The notes beneath the pieces are model-generated. The model was not told the origin of the DNA. It saw only the letters and a program-made list of their open reading frames with translations, and searched no databases. DNA of 17,739 nucleotides from Sphingobacteriaceae bacterium (GTDB taxonomy: Bacteria; Bacteroidota; Bacteroidia; Sphingobacteriales; Sphingobacteriaceae), in assembly GCA_025450155.1 (NCBI GenBank), contig JANWIB010000051.1, positions 1-17,739 on the forward strand. The letters run 5' to 3'. Positions 7,518-15,002 of this stretch are shown here, one piece after another. A program made the translations under genes and the position numbers. Position 1 is the stretch's first letter; every line of letters begins with the position of its first letter.

Positions 7518-8228
7518 ATGCTGGACAATCTCGACCTGCAACAACTCCTCGTTCTTGATATAGAAACCGTTCCGCAATATCCAAGTTTCGATGAAGTTCC
7601 TACAGTTTTTAAAGAATTATGGGAACAAAAAACACAATATCAACGCAAAGAAGGCGAGACACCGGCAGAATATTACCATCGGGCCGGTATTTGGGCCGAG
7701 TTTGGAAAAATCATTTGTGTTTCCGCAGGTATTTTCAACAAACAGCAAGGCCTTTCATTTCGTGTAAAATCTTTTGCAGGAAATGATGAATACCAACTAT
7801 TGACAGATTTCATCTCCTTATTGAACAAACAGCCATCCTCACTAATACTCTGTGCTCATAACGGAAAGGAATTTGATTTTCCGTACTTGTGCAGAAGAAT
7901 ACTGATTAACGGATTAGCCATACCTCCTCAATTAAAAATAAGTGGTAAAAAGCCCTGGGAAATAAACCATATTGATACGATGGACTTATGGAAATTTGGC
8001 GATTATAAAAATTACACCTCCTTGAACCTGCTTGCGGCTATATTTAACATACCCACACCTAAAGACGATATTAGTGGAAGTGATGTGCATTGGGTATATT
8101 GGAAGGAAAATGATTTAAACCGCATTAAAACCTATTGCCAGAAAGATGTGATTACTACGGCACAACTCTTGTTACGATTTAAAGGGATGTCGTTAATTGA
8201 GGAAGATAATATTATGATTATAGAATAA
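7518..8228 (+). CDS. Predicted DEDDy 3'-5' exonuclease (PolB-exonuclease-like)
   Basis: A 236-residue protein of the RNase H-like DEDD exonuclease fold, resembling the family described as 3'-5' exonuclease related to the PolB proofreading domain. Exo I is LDIET with Asp14 and Glu16. Exo II lies in CAHNGKEFDFPYL with Asn115 and Asp120. Exo III is YCQKD with Tyr206 and Asp210, the YxxxD spacing that defines the DEDDy subclass. A further motif, HIDTMDLWKF (151-160), is typical of this family. All four acidic residues are present, so metal-dependent hydrolysis of 3' ends is expected; whether the substrate is DNA or RNA is unknown. It stands alone without a polymerase domain. It follows the topA-linked gene by 58 bases and converges with the next gene with only 12 bases between stops. 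Confidence 0.88.
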   Translation: MLDNLDLQQLLVLDIETVPQYPSFDEVPTVFKELWEQKTQYQRKEGETPAEYYHRAGIWAEFGKIICVSAGIFNKQQGLSFRVKSFAGNDEYQLLTDFISLLNKQPSSLILCAHNGKEFDFPYLCRRILINGLAIPPQLKISGKKPWEINHIDTMDLWKFGDYKNYTSLNLLAAIFNIPTPKDDISGSDVHWVYWKENDLNRIKTYCQKDVITTAQLLLRFKGMSLIEEDNIMIIE

Positions 8229-8240
8229 TTTATCTTAGAA

Positions 8241-8684
8241 TCACTGAAAACAACCATGATTAATTGTTTTATATAAAGTACTTTCTACTGACCTTCCCTG
8301 CATAAGTTCGATTTTCAAAGTGAACATATCATATCCGTCTGTTCCGGAAATTATGAAGCAAAACTTGCCTGTCAGATTATTTCTCAAACATTCAGAGTTC
8401 AGAGTTTGTTGTAATATGGCCTTGCCACCCACCATAGTAGATAGTTTTAATGATTTAGATTTATTATAAAAGTCTTTGGGCTCTATGGTTACAATAACTA
8501 TAGATTGATGATTGAAGTCTACCCTTGCAGCCCCCTCTTCCATACACGTACTGCATTTTTTTTCACCTTCCTTGTAGCTGAAAATTTCTATACTTTTTAT
8601 CTCGTTCTTAGATTTATCTTGTGCTAAAATAAATATTGGTAATCCCAAGAGAACAAAAGCCAATGCATTTTTCAAACACCTCAT
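8241..8684 (-). CDS. Secreted cysteine-containing protein, paralogue A
   Basis: A 147-residue protein with a clear Sec signal peptide (MRCLKNALAFVLLGLPIFIL, predicted cleavage after Ala21, leaving Gln22). The mature protein has five cysteines: a CSTC pair (44, 47), Cys99, Cys109 in KFCFII, and Cys145 near the end. It is a diverged tandem copy of the next upstream gene: signal peptides align almost residue for residue, and so do the VTIE strand, the leucine-rich L(K/R)LS strand, CF(I/V)I, LK(I/A)EL followed by (M/I)(Q/R)G, and the terminal H-x-C. I recognise no known domain. The pattern of strands and conserved cysteines suggests a small disulfide-stabilised beta protein outside the cytoplasm. 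It lies 24 bases after its paralogue and is probably in the same transcript. Confidence 0.8.
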   Translation of the reverse strand: MRCLKNALAFVLLGLPIFILAQDKSKNEIKSIEIFSYKEGEKKCSTCMEEGAARVDFNHQSIVIVTIEPKDFYNKSKSLKLSTMVGGKAILQQTLNSECLRNNLTGKFCFIISGTDGYDMFTLKIELMQGRSVESTLYKTINHGCFQ

Positions 8685-8708
8685 TATCTTAAATTTTAGT
8701 CCTTCTCA

Positions 8709-9218
8709 TTATTCCCCGCAATGAAAATCAATGGCTTTAGTTAGTGTATGTTGCACTTGTTTGCCCCGTATCAGTTCGGCTTTCAGAGTTAAGGGATCAC
8801 AGCCTGTATCGTTAATGACAAAACAATAGCTACAAACAGCGCTCTCGTTCTCACCATAACAGGTAACAGTTATACTTTGCTGCGATAACAATTTCTTATT
8901 TGCCGTTGAAGACAATCTCAGTACTTGTGGTTGATCTGTATAAGAACCGTTTGTTTCGATAGTAATTGTAACAAAGGTTTGATGGGAGTTCCCTTTGGCA
9001 GAACCTCCTCCTATAATGGTATTCCAAAGTGAAATTTCTTCAGTGTCAATGATATTGGGCGAAAACGTTCCGGCAACATTATCCCCCTTCCACTTATCCT
9101 GGTTATAAAACAGTTTAGCCTCAATATTCTTTATATAGCTTTTAGGCTTTTTTTGCGAAAAAACAAGCATTGGTAATCCTAACAACATCAAAGCAAATAC
9201 ATTTTTCAAAACCCTCAT
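8709..9218 (-). CDS. Secreted cysteine-containing protein, paralogue B
   Basis: A 169-residue protein with a Sec signal peptide (MRVLKNVFALMLLGLPMLVF, cleavage expected after Ser21, leaving Gln22). The mature part carries Cys120, Cys129, Cys132, Cys140 and Cys167. Cys120, Cys132 and Cys167 correspond to Cys99, Cys109 and Cys145 of the downstream paralogue; the CSYC pair (129-132) is a local CxxC, while the paralogue has its own CxxC elsewhere. It has an extra segment rich in glycine and serine (about 48-78). The sequence before the ATG (TTTAAGATAATG) is almost the same as that before the paralogue. Function unknown; no domain recognised. It follows the YcxB-like gene by 57 bases and may share its promoter. 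Confidence 0.82.
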   Translation of the reverse strand: MRVLKNVFALMLLGLPMLVFSQKKPKSYIKNIEAKLFYNQDKWKGDNVAGTFSPNIIDTEEISLWNTIIGGGSAKGNSHQTFVTITIETNGSYTDQPQVLRLSSTANKKLLSQQSITVTCYGENESAVCSYCFVINDTGCDPLTLKAELIRGKQVQHTLTKAIDFHCGE

Positions 9219-9275
9219 TATCTTAAAAATTTTAATTTATCCGTTGGAGTGTGCTTCTTACAAGTCATTAACCAA

Positions 9276-9836
9276 TTACCCTATTGGTTTTCCTTCACTT
9301 TTCTTTTCTTCTATGTTATTTTTCAATAAACCAGAAATACGGATACCCGGTACATTTTTTATTATAGCACGCAATTGCTTCATAGTTTCAGGTTGAAAAA
9401 AACGTTTGGGAATAATATGAGCAGATTGGCGACTATGGTAAAGAAGCAAATAATTTTTAGACTCAAAGACCTCATATAACGAATTCCATACCATTTCAGA
9501 AAAGAAACTTTCACCTTTTACTGTGTACTTTGCTTCATAAAAAGTATAGGTTATAGTTTCTCCCAGTTTTTTATTGCTTTTAAATACCCGTTTGATACGA
9601 AATCGCATCCATAAGGGATTGATGCAGACTATAAAAAAACCTACGCTAAAAAAATAGATATCATAATAAGGCGAGTTATCGAAAAGATATAGAGAAAAAG
9701 CAAAGTCTATTACAGATAAAATAAGAAAAAACAAACCGAGCAGTGTTATGATAACCATCCTGATACGCGTATATAACAGAATAAGAATCAGTTTGATGTA
9801 CTCTTGTATATCGAGCTTAAATGTTATTTCTATCAT
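9276..9836 (-). CDS. YcxB-like membrane protein
   Basis: A 186-residue protein with two membrane segments (about 26-52 and 58-75) followed by a cytoplasmic domain. That domain shows the YcxB-family pattern: a strand-rich stretch ending in W117, NSLYEVFESKNYLLLY, then IIPKRFF at 141-147. The family occurs widely in Firmicutes and Bacteroidota and has no established biochemical role. The C-terminal tail is short and charged. The start is supported by an exact -7 promoter element 18 bases upstream on the same strand (9854-9861). It heads a possible three-gene transcript with the two secreted paralogues. A hairpin of 7-bp arms (9270-9276 and 9283-9289) overlaps its stop codon, but no T tract follows it on this strand. 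Confidence 0.78.
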   Translation of the reverse strand: MIEITFKLDIQEYIKLILILLYTRIRMVIITLLGLFFLILSVIDFAFSLYLFDNSPYYDIYFFSVGFFIVCINPLWMRFRIKRVFKSNKKLGETITYTFYEAKYTVKGESFFSEMVWNSLYEVFESKNYLLLYHSRQSAHIIPKRFFQPETMKQLRAIIKNVPGIRISGLLKNNIEEKKSEGKPIG

Positions 9837-9853
9837 GGTCTATTTATAAGAAG

Positions 9854-9861
9854 CAAATATA
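9854..9861 (-). promoter_or_regulatory. -7 promoter element of the YcxB-like gene
   Basis: On the minus strand TATATTTG is an exact TAnnTTTG match, predicting transcription from about 9847, roughly 10 bases before the ATG. I see no TTTG at the usual distance upstream, so support is from the -7 box only. Confidence 0.55.
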
Positions 9862-9925
9862 TTTCTATTATCTTAGACCCGTTCGTATTGAATGTAAATT
9901 GTATTCCTAACTGAAAGAATTCTTC

Positions 9926-10297
9926 ATGAAAATTTTATTCTTACTTTTTAGCCTGATTATTCCTTTTCAGGGAAACTTAAAAGACCATGAGACTTATATC
10001 AGGATAAAAAATGAGACAAAAATTAAACTAGAAAATATTGAAATTCACAATGGCTCAGAAAGCAAAGTTGTTAAAATAGACCATCTTGCAGCAGGTACTT
10101 TATCTACCTATCAAAAAGTCGAAGTAGCTTATACTGACCCTCTTGTTCATGCGAATGAATTGCGATCTTATCTTGAAGGAGAGGACCGTAGTTTGGGAGA
10201 AAAATTACCTCCAGGAAAGTACACCTATATCCTTTTCATGAAAGATTTATCACGCAATTTATTAGGCATAAAATTGCGAAAGGATAGAGTAAAATAA
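9926..10297 (+). CDS. Small exported protein of unknown function
   Basis: A 123-residue protein with a short hydrophobic N-terminus (MKILFLLFSLIIPFQG), probably a Sec signal peptide cleaved near residue 16. The mature protein has no cysteine. It shows alternating strands (TYIRIKN, KLENIEIHNG, SKVVKI, about 23-53) and a region with LPPGKYTYILFMKDL (about 94-108), the kind of PGxYxY turn seen in beta-sandwich domains. I recognise no family. It stands divergent from the YcxB-like gene, with 89 bases between the starts, and 41 bases before rnr. The roles seem unrelated, though read-through into rnr is possible because no terminator is evident. Confidence 0.68.
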   Translation: MKILFLLFSLIIPFQGNLKDHETYIRIKNETKIKLENIEIHNGSESKVVKIDHLAAGTLSTYQKVEVAYTDPLVHANELRSYLEGEDRSLGEKLPPGKYTYILFMKDLSRNLLGIKLRKDRVK

Positions 10298-10338
10298 ATC
10301 ACTTTTATCTCTATTTAGTTATATTAAAAAATCCAAAA

Positions 10339-12465
10339 ATGACCGCTAAAAAGTCAAACCATATAAAACACGTATTTACCCAATTGCTAACAGATGTGTT
10401 TGAGAAAAATGGCAATAAGCCATTAAATTACAAGCAGGTAGCCGCTAAACTCAACCTCACCGACCAGGAATCGAGAGAAGTAATACTAAGCATATTAAAA
10501 GATGAAAAAGGCTTATTTCAGGAAGTAGAACGCGGGAAATTTCAATTAAAAGAGCTAAAAACATTCATTACCGGTGTTGTCGATATGACCAATGATGGTT
10601 CAGGCTATGTAATACCCGATGATGAATTTGAAGAAGACATTTTTATTGCCCCCCGGAAACTACGAAATGCGCTTCACGGGGATACGGTTAAAGTTTACGC
10701 TTACGCAAAAAGTAAAGGACGTAAAAAAGAAGGGGAAGTTGTTGAAATCATTAAACGGGCAAAAGTTGATTTCACTGGCATTATAAAAGTATCCGAACGT
10801 TTTGCTTTCTTCATTCCCGACGACCGCAAAATGCAACACGATATTTTCATCCCATTAACTGATTTAAACGGCGCTAAAAATGGGGAAAAAGCAATAGCAA
10901 AAATTATCGACTGGCCCGAAGGGGCTAAAAATCCTTTAGGAAAAATCACAACCGTTTTAGGGCAACAGGGAGAAAATAATACCGAGATGAACGCCATCCT
11001 TGCGGAATATGGCTTTCCACTCTCGTTTCCAAATGCAGTGGAAAAAGAAGCAAATGCGATCCCCGAACTCATACCAGAGAAAGAATTCGCCAAAAGAAAA
11101 GATTTTAGAAATGTACTGACATTTACTATTGATCCTGCCGATGCAAAAGATTTTGACGATGCCATCTCATTCCGCCATTTAAACAATGGCAACTACGAAG
11201 TTGGCGTACACATCGCGGATGTTTCGCATTATGTAAAGCCTGATACTGCATTGGATAAAGAAGCATTTGAACGCGGCACTTCCGTTTATCTGGTTGACCG
11301 GGTAATTCCAATGCTTCCCGAACGCTTATCTAACGGTGTTTGTTCGTTGCGGCCCAATGAAGATAAATTGACTTTCTCGGCGGTTTTTGAATTAGACAAA
11401 GAAGCGAATATCATCAATCAATGGTTTGGTAAAACCATCATTTATTCCGACAAACGCTTTTCTTACGAGCAAGCACAGGAATTAATAGAAAATAAACCCG
11501 GCGAATACAGCCGGGAAATATTAATCTTAAACGATCTGGCCCATCAACTTCGCGAACGTAAATTCAAACACGGAGCCATCAGTTTTGAAACTACCGAAGT
11601 TAAATTTCAGCTGGATGAAAATGGAAAACCCTTGGGGGTTTATGTAAAAGAACGAAAAGATGCTCATAAGCTGATTGAAGATTTCATGCTACTGGCTAAT
11701 CGGAAAGTAGCAGAATTTGTTGCAAAAAAAGGAAAAGGCAAGAAAAAACTCGTGTATGTTTATCGGTCTCACGATGCGCCCAATGAGCAAACACTTCTGG
11801 GATTTGCCCAGTTTGCTGCCAAATTTGGTTATAAAATTAATACTAAGTCCGATCGAGAAATCGCCAGATCCTTAAACTATTTAATGACCGATGTGGAGGG
11901 ACGTAAAGAACAAAACGTACTCACGCATCTGGCTATTCGCTCTATGGCGAAAGCCATTTACACCACCAAAAAATCGAGCCATTACGGATTAGCCTTTGAT
12001 TTTTATACCCATTTCACCTCTCCTATCCGCCGCTATCCAGATGTAATGGCACATCGGTTGCTGGAACACTATCTAAATGAGGGACCATCTGTTAATGAAG
12101 AAGCGTACGAAAAAATGAGCCTTCATGCCTCGCAAATGGAAAAAAAGGCTGCCGATGCCGAACGTGCCTCTATCAAATACAAGCAGGCCGAATATTTGGA
12201 GAATAATATCGGCACAATCTATAACGGTATTATTTCTGGCGTTACCGAATGGGGAATGTATGTAGAGATTATCGAAAATAAATGCGAAGGCATGGTTCGC
12301 CTGCGGGAAATAACAGACGATTTTTATGTGTTAGATGAAAAAAATTACTGTATCATCGGCCAACGAAAAAAGAAAAAATACCAACTGGGCGATGATGTAA
12401 AAATCCGGGTGAAAAAAGTAGATCTATCTAAACGACAAATAGACTTTACACTGGTACAAGAATAA
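10339..12465 (+). CDS. rnr: Ribonuclease R (RNB-family 3'-5' exoribonuclease)
   Basis: A 708-residue processive exoribonuclease that degrades structured RNA and takes part in rRNA and mRNA turnover. The N-terminal part (about 1-70) is winged-helix-like, followed by cold-shock-type RNA-binding domains with VDMTNDGSGYVIPD (about 81-94) and FAFFIPDD (about 155-162). The RNB catalytic motif IDPADAKDFDDAIS holds Asp265, Asp271, Asp273 and Asp274, the expected metal ligands. HIADVSHYV (291-299) and HFTSPIRRYPD (558-568) are also typical. A C-terminal S1 domain spans about 626-704; the long lysine-rich tail of E. coli RNase R is missing. All catalytic residues are intact. It is 10 bases upstream of the prenyl synthase gene, so the two are probably one operon. 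Confidence 0.97.
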   Translation: MTAKKSNHIKHVFTQLLTDVFEKNGNKPLNYKQVAAKLNLTDQESREVILSILKDEKGLFQEVERGKFQLKELKTFITGVVDMTNDGSGYVIPDDEFEEDIFIAPRKLRNALHGDTVKVYAYAKSKGRKKEGEVVEIIKRAKVDFTGIIKVSERFAFFIPDDRKMQHDIFIPLTDLNGAKNGEKAIAKIIDWPEGAKNPLGKITTVLGQQGENNTEMNAILAEYGFPLSFPNAVEKEANAIPELIPEKEFAKRKDFRNVLTFTIDPADAKDFDDAISFRHLNNGNYEVGVHIADVSHYVKPDTALDKEAFERGTSVYLVDRVIPMLPERLSNGVCSLRPNEDKLTFSAVFELDKEANIINQWFGKTIIYSDKRFSYEQAQELIENKPGEYSREILILNDLAHQLRERKFKHGAISFETTEVKFQLDENGKPLGVYVKERKDAHKLIEDFMLLANRKVAEFVAKKGKGKKKLVYVYRSHDAPNEQTLLGFAQFAAKFGYKINTKSDREIARSLNYLMTDVEGRKEQNVLTHLAIRSMAKAIYTTKKSSHYGLAFDFYTHFTSPIRRYPDVMAHRLLEHYLNEGPSVNEEAYEKMSLHASQMEKKAADAERASIKYKQAEYLENNIGTIYNGIISGVTEWGMYVEIIENKCEGMVRLREITDDFYVLDEKNYCIIGQRKKKKYQLGDDVKIRVKKVDLSKRQIDFTLVQE

Positions 12466-12475
12466 TCTGATTGGA

Positions 12476-13450
12476 ATGATTTCTGTTATCGAACTTCAAA
12501 ATTTAATCAATAGGGCGATTGCTGAAAAAGGCATTCCCGAAACTCCTAAAGAACTTTATGAACCCATTCGCTATATTCTTTCTTTAGGTGGAAAACGCTT
12601 GCGGCCTGTTTTAACCCTCATGGCCTGCGACCTGTTTAACGGAAGCATTTTAAAAGCCCTGAACTCTGCCGTTGGGCTGGAAGTCTTCCATAATTTTACA
12701 CTAATGCACGATGACATTATGGATAAAGCACCGCTTCGACGCGGAAAACCAACTGTACACACCAAATGGAATGAAGCTATTGCAATTCTTTCAGGTGATG
12801 TGATGCTGGTAGAAGCATACAAACTGATGATGGAAGTGGATGATAACATTCTGCGGCAGGTGCTCAATGTTTTTAATCAAACGGCTGTAGGGGTATGCGA
12901 AGGGCAGCAGCTAGATATGAATTTTGAACAGATGGATAGTGCCACCGTTGCAGAATATCTTGAAATGATCCGTCTGAAAACCGCTGTCCTCGTAGGTGGG
13001 GGAATGAAGATCGGCGCCTTAATTGGGGGTGCAGAAGAAAAATATGCTAACCTACTATATCAATTTGGAGAAAATCTGGGTATCGCATTTCAGTTACAGG
13101 ATGACATTTTAGATGTGTATGGTGATCCGGAAAAATTTGGGAAACAGGTGGGCGGTGATATTCTTTCTAACAAAAAAACCTTTCTACTTATCAATGCACT
13201 CGAATTAGCCCAAGGAATAGATAAAGAAGAGCTTGTTTATTGGATTAATGCCGAAAACCCTGAAACCGAAGCCAAAATAAAAGAAGTAACCGCTATTTAC
13301 AATCGCTTAGGTATCCGTCAACTTGCAGAAACAGAAATAAACCGACATGCCGAAATCGCTTTAAGATCACTCGAAGAAATAACGGCCAATGAAGATAAAA
13401 AACAGGGTCTTAGAAGCTTTGCCGAAGAATTATTAATACGGGAGAATTAA
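12476..13450 (+). CDS. Isoprenyl diphosphate synthase (polyprenyl synthetase family)
   Basis: A 324-residue trans-prenyltransferase that condenses isopentenyl diphosphate with an allylic diphosphate. The first aspartate-rich motif is DDIMD (79-83), followed by the arginine pair in LRRGKPT; the second is DDILD (209-213). GGKRLRP (38-44) and GDVM (107-110) are also typical. The fifth residue before the first motif is Phe74, and the motif has no two-residue insertion. In the published chain-length rules this resembles type I geranylgeranyl synthases rather than long-chain quinone-side-chain enzymes, so a C15-C20 product is my inference. It follows rnr by 10 bases. Its stop lies 2 bases from the convergent gene's stop. 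Confidence 0.93.
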   Translation: MISVIELQNLINRAIAEKGIPETPKELYEPIRYILSLGGKRLRPVLTLMACDLFNGSILKALNSAVGLEVFHNFTLMHDDIMDKAPLRRGKPTVHTKWNEAIAILSGDVMLVEAYKLMMEVDDNILRQVLNVFNQTAVGVCEGQQLDMNFEQMDSATVAEYLEMIRLKTAVLVGGGMKIGALIGGAEEKYANLLYQFGENLGIAFQLQDDILDVYGDPEKFGKQVGGDILSNKKTFLLINALELAQGIDKEELVYWINAENPETEAKIKEVTAIYNRLGIRQLAETEINRHAEIALRSLEEITANEDKKQGLRSFAEELLIREN

Positions 13451-13452
13451 TT

Positions 13453-13911
13453 TCACTCGGTATCTTTATAAAATGGGCTGTTAATGCGTACCGTACTTTT
13501 TCTTTCTTTTTGTTCCGTCAACATTTCTTTAAAGATATCTGCTATAAAACTTCGATCGTTTGCGGACCTTATCCGCTTGTAATCTTTTTTTAATACCAAT
13601 ACACCACTTTCATTACAGGATAGATCGTAATAGGTTATCCCCTTTTTATCATCATAAACCTGAATAACAAGTTCCGTGTAAGATTGAGGATCAGTATTCA
13701 AATTTCCATAGGATGGATTCAGGTAAAGCTGCACCCTTTTAAGATTGTAATGCGGATTATCATTATATGCGTTACAGTAAGTAAGTTGATCACCATGTGT
13801 CAAAATATGTTTTTTAATCAACTCAAAATTTTCACAGGTAAGAGTGTCCTTATCAGCGTTAAATCCGACCATAGTTAACAAGTACATCAAATGAGCAAAG
13901 ATGAAGATCAT
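13453..13911 (-). CDS. Small exported protein of unknown function
   Basis: A 152-residue protein whose first 18 residues (MIFIFAHLMYLLTMVGF) are hydrophobic, consistent with a signal peptide or anchor but lacking the usual basic residues at the start. An in-frame TAA upstream rules out a longer form with an ATG. The rest is hydrophilic, with three cysteines (26, 46, 99) and a stretch TELVIQVYDDKKGITYYDLSC (79-99, ending at Cys99) that looks like strand-turn-strand. No family recognised. It lies opposite the prenyl synthase with a 2-base gap between stop codons. An exact -7 element (13947-13954) supports expression as a single gene. Confidence 0.72.
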   Translation of the reverse strand: MIFIFAHLMYLLTMVGFNADKDTLTCENFELIKKHILTHGDQLTYCNAYNDNPHYNLKRVQLYLNPSYGNLNTDPQSYTELVIQVYDDKKGITYYDLSCNESGVLVLKKDYKRIRSANDRSFIADIFKEMLTEQKERKSTVRINSPFYKDTE

Positions 13912-13946
13912 GGAATAAAAAAATTTATATAGAAAAGATTAGAACG

Positions 13947-13954
13947 CAAAACTA
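13947..13954 (-). promoter_or_regulatory. -7 promoter element of the 152-residue exported protein gene
   Basis: On the minus strand TAGTTTTG matches TAnnTTTG exactly, placing the start of transcription near 13940, about 29 bases before the ATG. No -33 box is evident. Confidence 0.5.
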
Positions 13955-14013
13955 TAAAATAAACTTTATGTCCTGGTAGCACCCACCCTTGGTTTCTAAA
14001 TAGACCACCCAAT

Positions 14014-14046
14014 AAAAAAGGGTCATACATCAAACTGTATAACCCT
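14014..14046 (-). terminator. Terminator of the rplU-rpmA operon
   Basis: Arms AGGGT (14019-14023) and ACCCT (14042-14046) plus ATAC (14025-14028) and GTAT (14037-14040) form a nine-pair stem with one mismatch. On the minus strand it is followed by a six-T run (plus-strand A run 14014-14019). It lies 25 bases after the rpmA stop, as expected for an intrinsic terminator. Confidence 0.85.
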
Positions 14047-14070
14047 AAACAATTAAAAATATATTAATTC

Positions 14071-14571
14071 TTATTCCTTAGTACCTTTAGCTGATGATTT
14101 TTTAGCGTCAGGAGCCTTTTTTGCTACCTTCTTAGCAGGAACTGCAGCTTTTTTTTCAGTTTTATTGGCTACTTTCTTAGCAGGAGTTGCAGCTTTTTCG
14201 GTTTTAACAGCAACTTTTTTAGTTTCAACAGCCGGCTTTGCCACTTTCTTTACAACAGTTTTTTCAACAACAGGCTCGGCAACTAATTTTTTCTTGGGCA
14301 TCTCGGCAACCTTTGTATCGGCCAACAGAACAGAAACGTACGATTTATTATCTGCTTTCTTTTTGAATACCACTGTACCATCAACCAAGGCAAACAAAGT
14401 ATGATCTCTGCCAATACCTACATTTTTATCCGGATGGTGTTTAGTACCACGCTGACGCACGATGATGTTTCCTGCAATTGCCGTTTGACCTCCGAAAATT
14501 TTAATACCTAAACGCTTGCTGTGCGACTCGCGGCCATTTTTCGAACTACCGGCTCCTTTTTTATGTGCCAT
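14071..14571 (-). CDS. rpmA: 50S ribosomal protein L27 with a long lysine/alanine-rich C-terminal tail
   Basis: The first 85 residues are ordinary L27, including MAHKKGAGSSKNGRES at the start, GIKIFGGQ, and the RQRGTKHHP segment; L27 sits near the peptidyl-transferase centre. There is no N-terminal cleavage extension of the Firmicutes kind. The usual protein is about 85-90 residues, but this one is 166: residues 86-166 are almost entirely Lys, Ala, Val, Pro, Thr and Glu. That tail resembles histone H1-like bacterial proteins. Residues 125-139 and 140-154 form a 15-residue tandem repeat (AA(T/V)PAKKVA), visible in the DNA as a roughly 45-base direct repeat. The frame is open with no sign of frameshift, and the terminator follows the long version directly. 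The gene is downstream of rplU by 61 bases. Confidence 0.95.
   Translation of the reverse strand: MAHKKGAGSSKNGRESHSKRLGIKIFGGQTAIAGNIIVRQRGTKHHPDKNVGIGRDHTLFALVDGTVVFKKKADNKSYVSVLLADTKVAEMPKKKLVAEPVVEKTVVKKVAKPAVETKKVAVKTEKAATPAKKVANKTEKKAAVPAKKVAKKAPDAKKSSAKGTKE
14123..14209 (-). repeat. Tandem 45-base repeat inside the rpmA tail
   Basis: Plus-strand copies start at 14123 (GCTACCTTCTTAGCAGGA) and 14168 (GCTACTTTCTTAGCAGGA) and continue with GTTGCAGCTTTTT-like sequence. They encode a 15-residue repeat unit and suggest growth of the tail by local duplication. Confidence 0.75.
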
Positions 14572-14588
14572 ATTCTTTTATCTTTTTT

Positions 14589-14608
14589 AAACCGGAGTAA
14601 TCCAGTTT
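14589..14608 (-). other. RNA hairpin between rplU and rpmA
   Basis: In the minus-strand transcript AAACUGG pairs with CCGGUUU (7 pairs, one U-G wobble) around a 6-base loop, 18 bases before the rpmA ATG. No T run follows, so it is not a terminator. It may be a processing or translation-control structure, or chance. Confidence 0.35.
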
Positions 14609-14632
14609 TAATTTTTAACTTTTTACTCTGAA

Positions 14633-14944
14633 CTATATAGAAATTCCTGTAATCTCAATCTTGGTAAATTGCTGGCGGTGGCCATTTTTCTTTTTGTAAC
14701 CTTTACGACGTTTCTTTTTAAAAACAATCACCTTGTCACCTTTTAAATGAGACACGATTTTAGCCGAAACCTTAGCGCCTTTCAGTGCACCCGCACCTAC
14801 TTTAATTTTACCACCATCTTCCGCTAACAACACCTTGTCAAAGTCAATACTAGCGCCTTCATCGCCCTGTAAACGGTGTACAAAGAGCTTCTGGTCTTTT
14901 GCAACTTTAAATTGCTGTCCGGCTATATCTACTATTGCGTACAT
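14633..14944 (-). CDS. rplU: 50S ribosomal protein L21
   Basis: A 103-residue ribosomal protein, the same length as in E. coli. MYAIVDIAGQQFKV at the start and the basic signature KKKRRKGYKKKNGHRQ (about 76-91) identify L21, which binds 23S rRNA in the large subunit. It is the first gene of the usual rplU-rpmA pair. A near-ideal Bacteroidota promoter (14972-15002) lies just upstream, and a terminator follows rpmA, so this is a complete two-gene operon. Nothing unusual in the coding sequence. Confidence 0.98.
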   Translation of the reverse strand: MYAIVDIAGQQFKVAKDQKLFVHRLQGDEGASIDFDKVLLAEDGGKIKVGAGALKGAKVSAKIVSHLKGDKVIVFKKKRRKGYKKKNGHRQQFTKIEITGISI

Positions 14945-14971
14945 TGTTAAATAATTTTTTTAAATGAGGTG

Positions 14972-15002
14972 CAAATATAGCAATTAACTTTTTAAAGTCA
15001 AA
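14972..15002 (-). promoter_or_regulatory. rplU-rpmA promoter
   Basis: On the minus strand: TTTG (14999-15002), a 19-base spacer, and TATATTTG (14972-14979), matching the Bacteroidota vegetative consensus at every fixed base. Transcription should begin near 14965, about 20 bases before the ATG. Confidence 0.85.

Noticed and set aside
9270..9289. 7-bp hairpin at the end of the YcxB-like gene as a terminator
   Set aside because: AACCAAT/ATTGGTT is AT-rich, overlaps the stop codon and lacks a T run after it on the relevant strand.
10701..11192. Minus-strand open frame inside rnr (163 codons)
   Set aside because: It covers the RNB catalytic region of rnr on the other strand; no promoter or recognisable domain.
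14123..14209. Direct repeats as a CRISPR or mobile-element signature
   Set aside because: The two copies lie inside the rpmA reading frame, are adjacent without spacers and encode a protein repeat.
14165..14404. Plus-strand open frame opposite rpmA
   Set aside because: Its threonine/alanine/phenylalanine-rich translation is the complement of the lysine/alanine repeats in the L27 tail.
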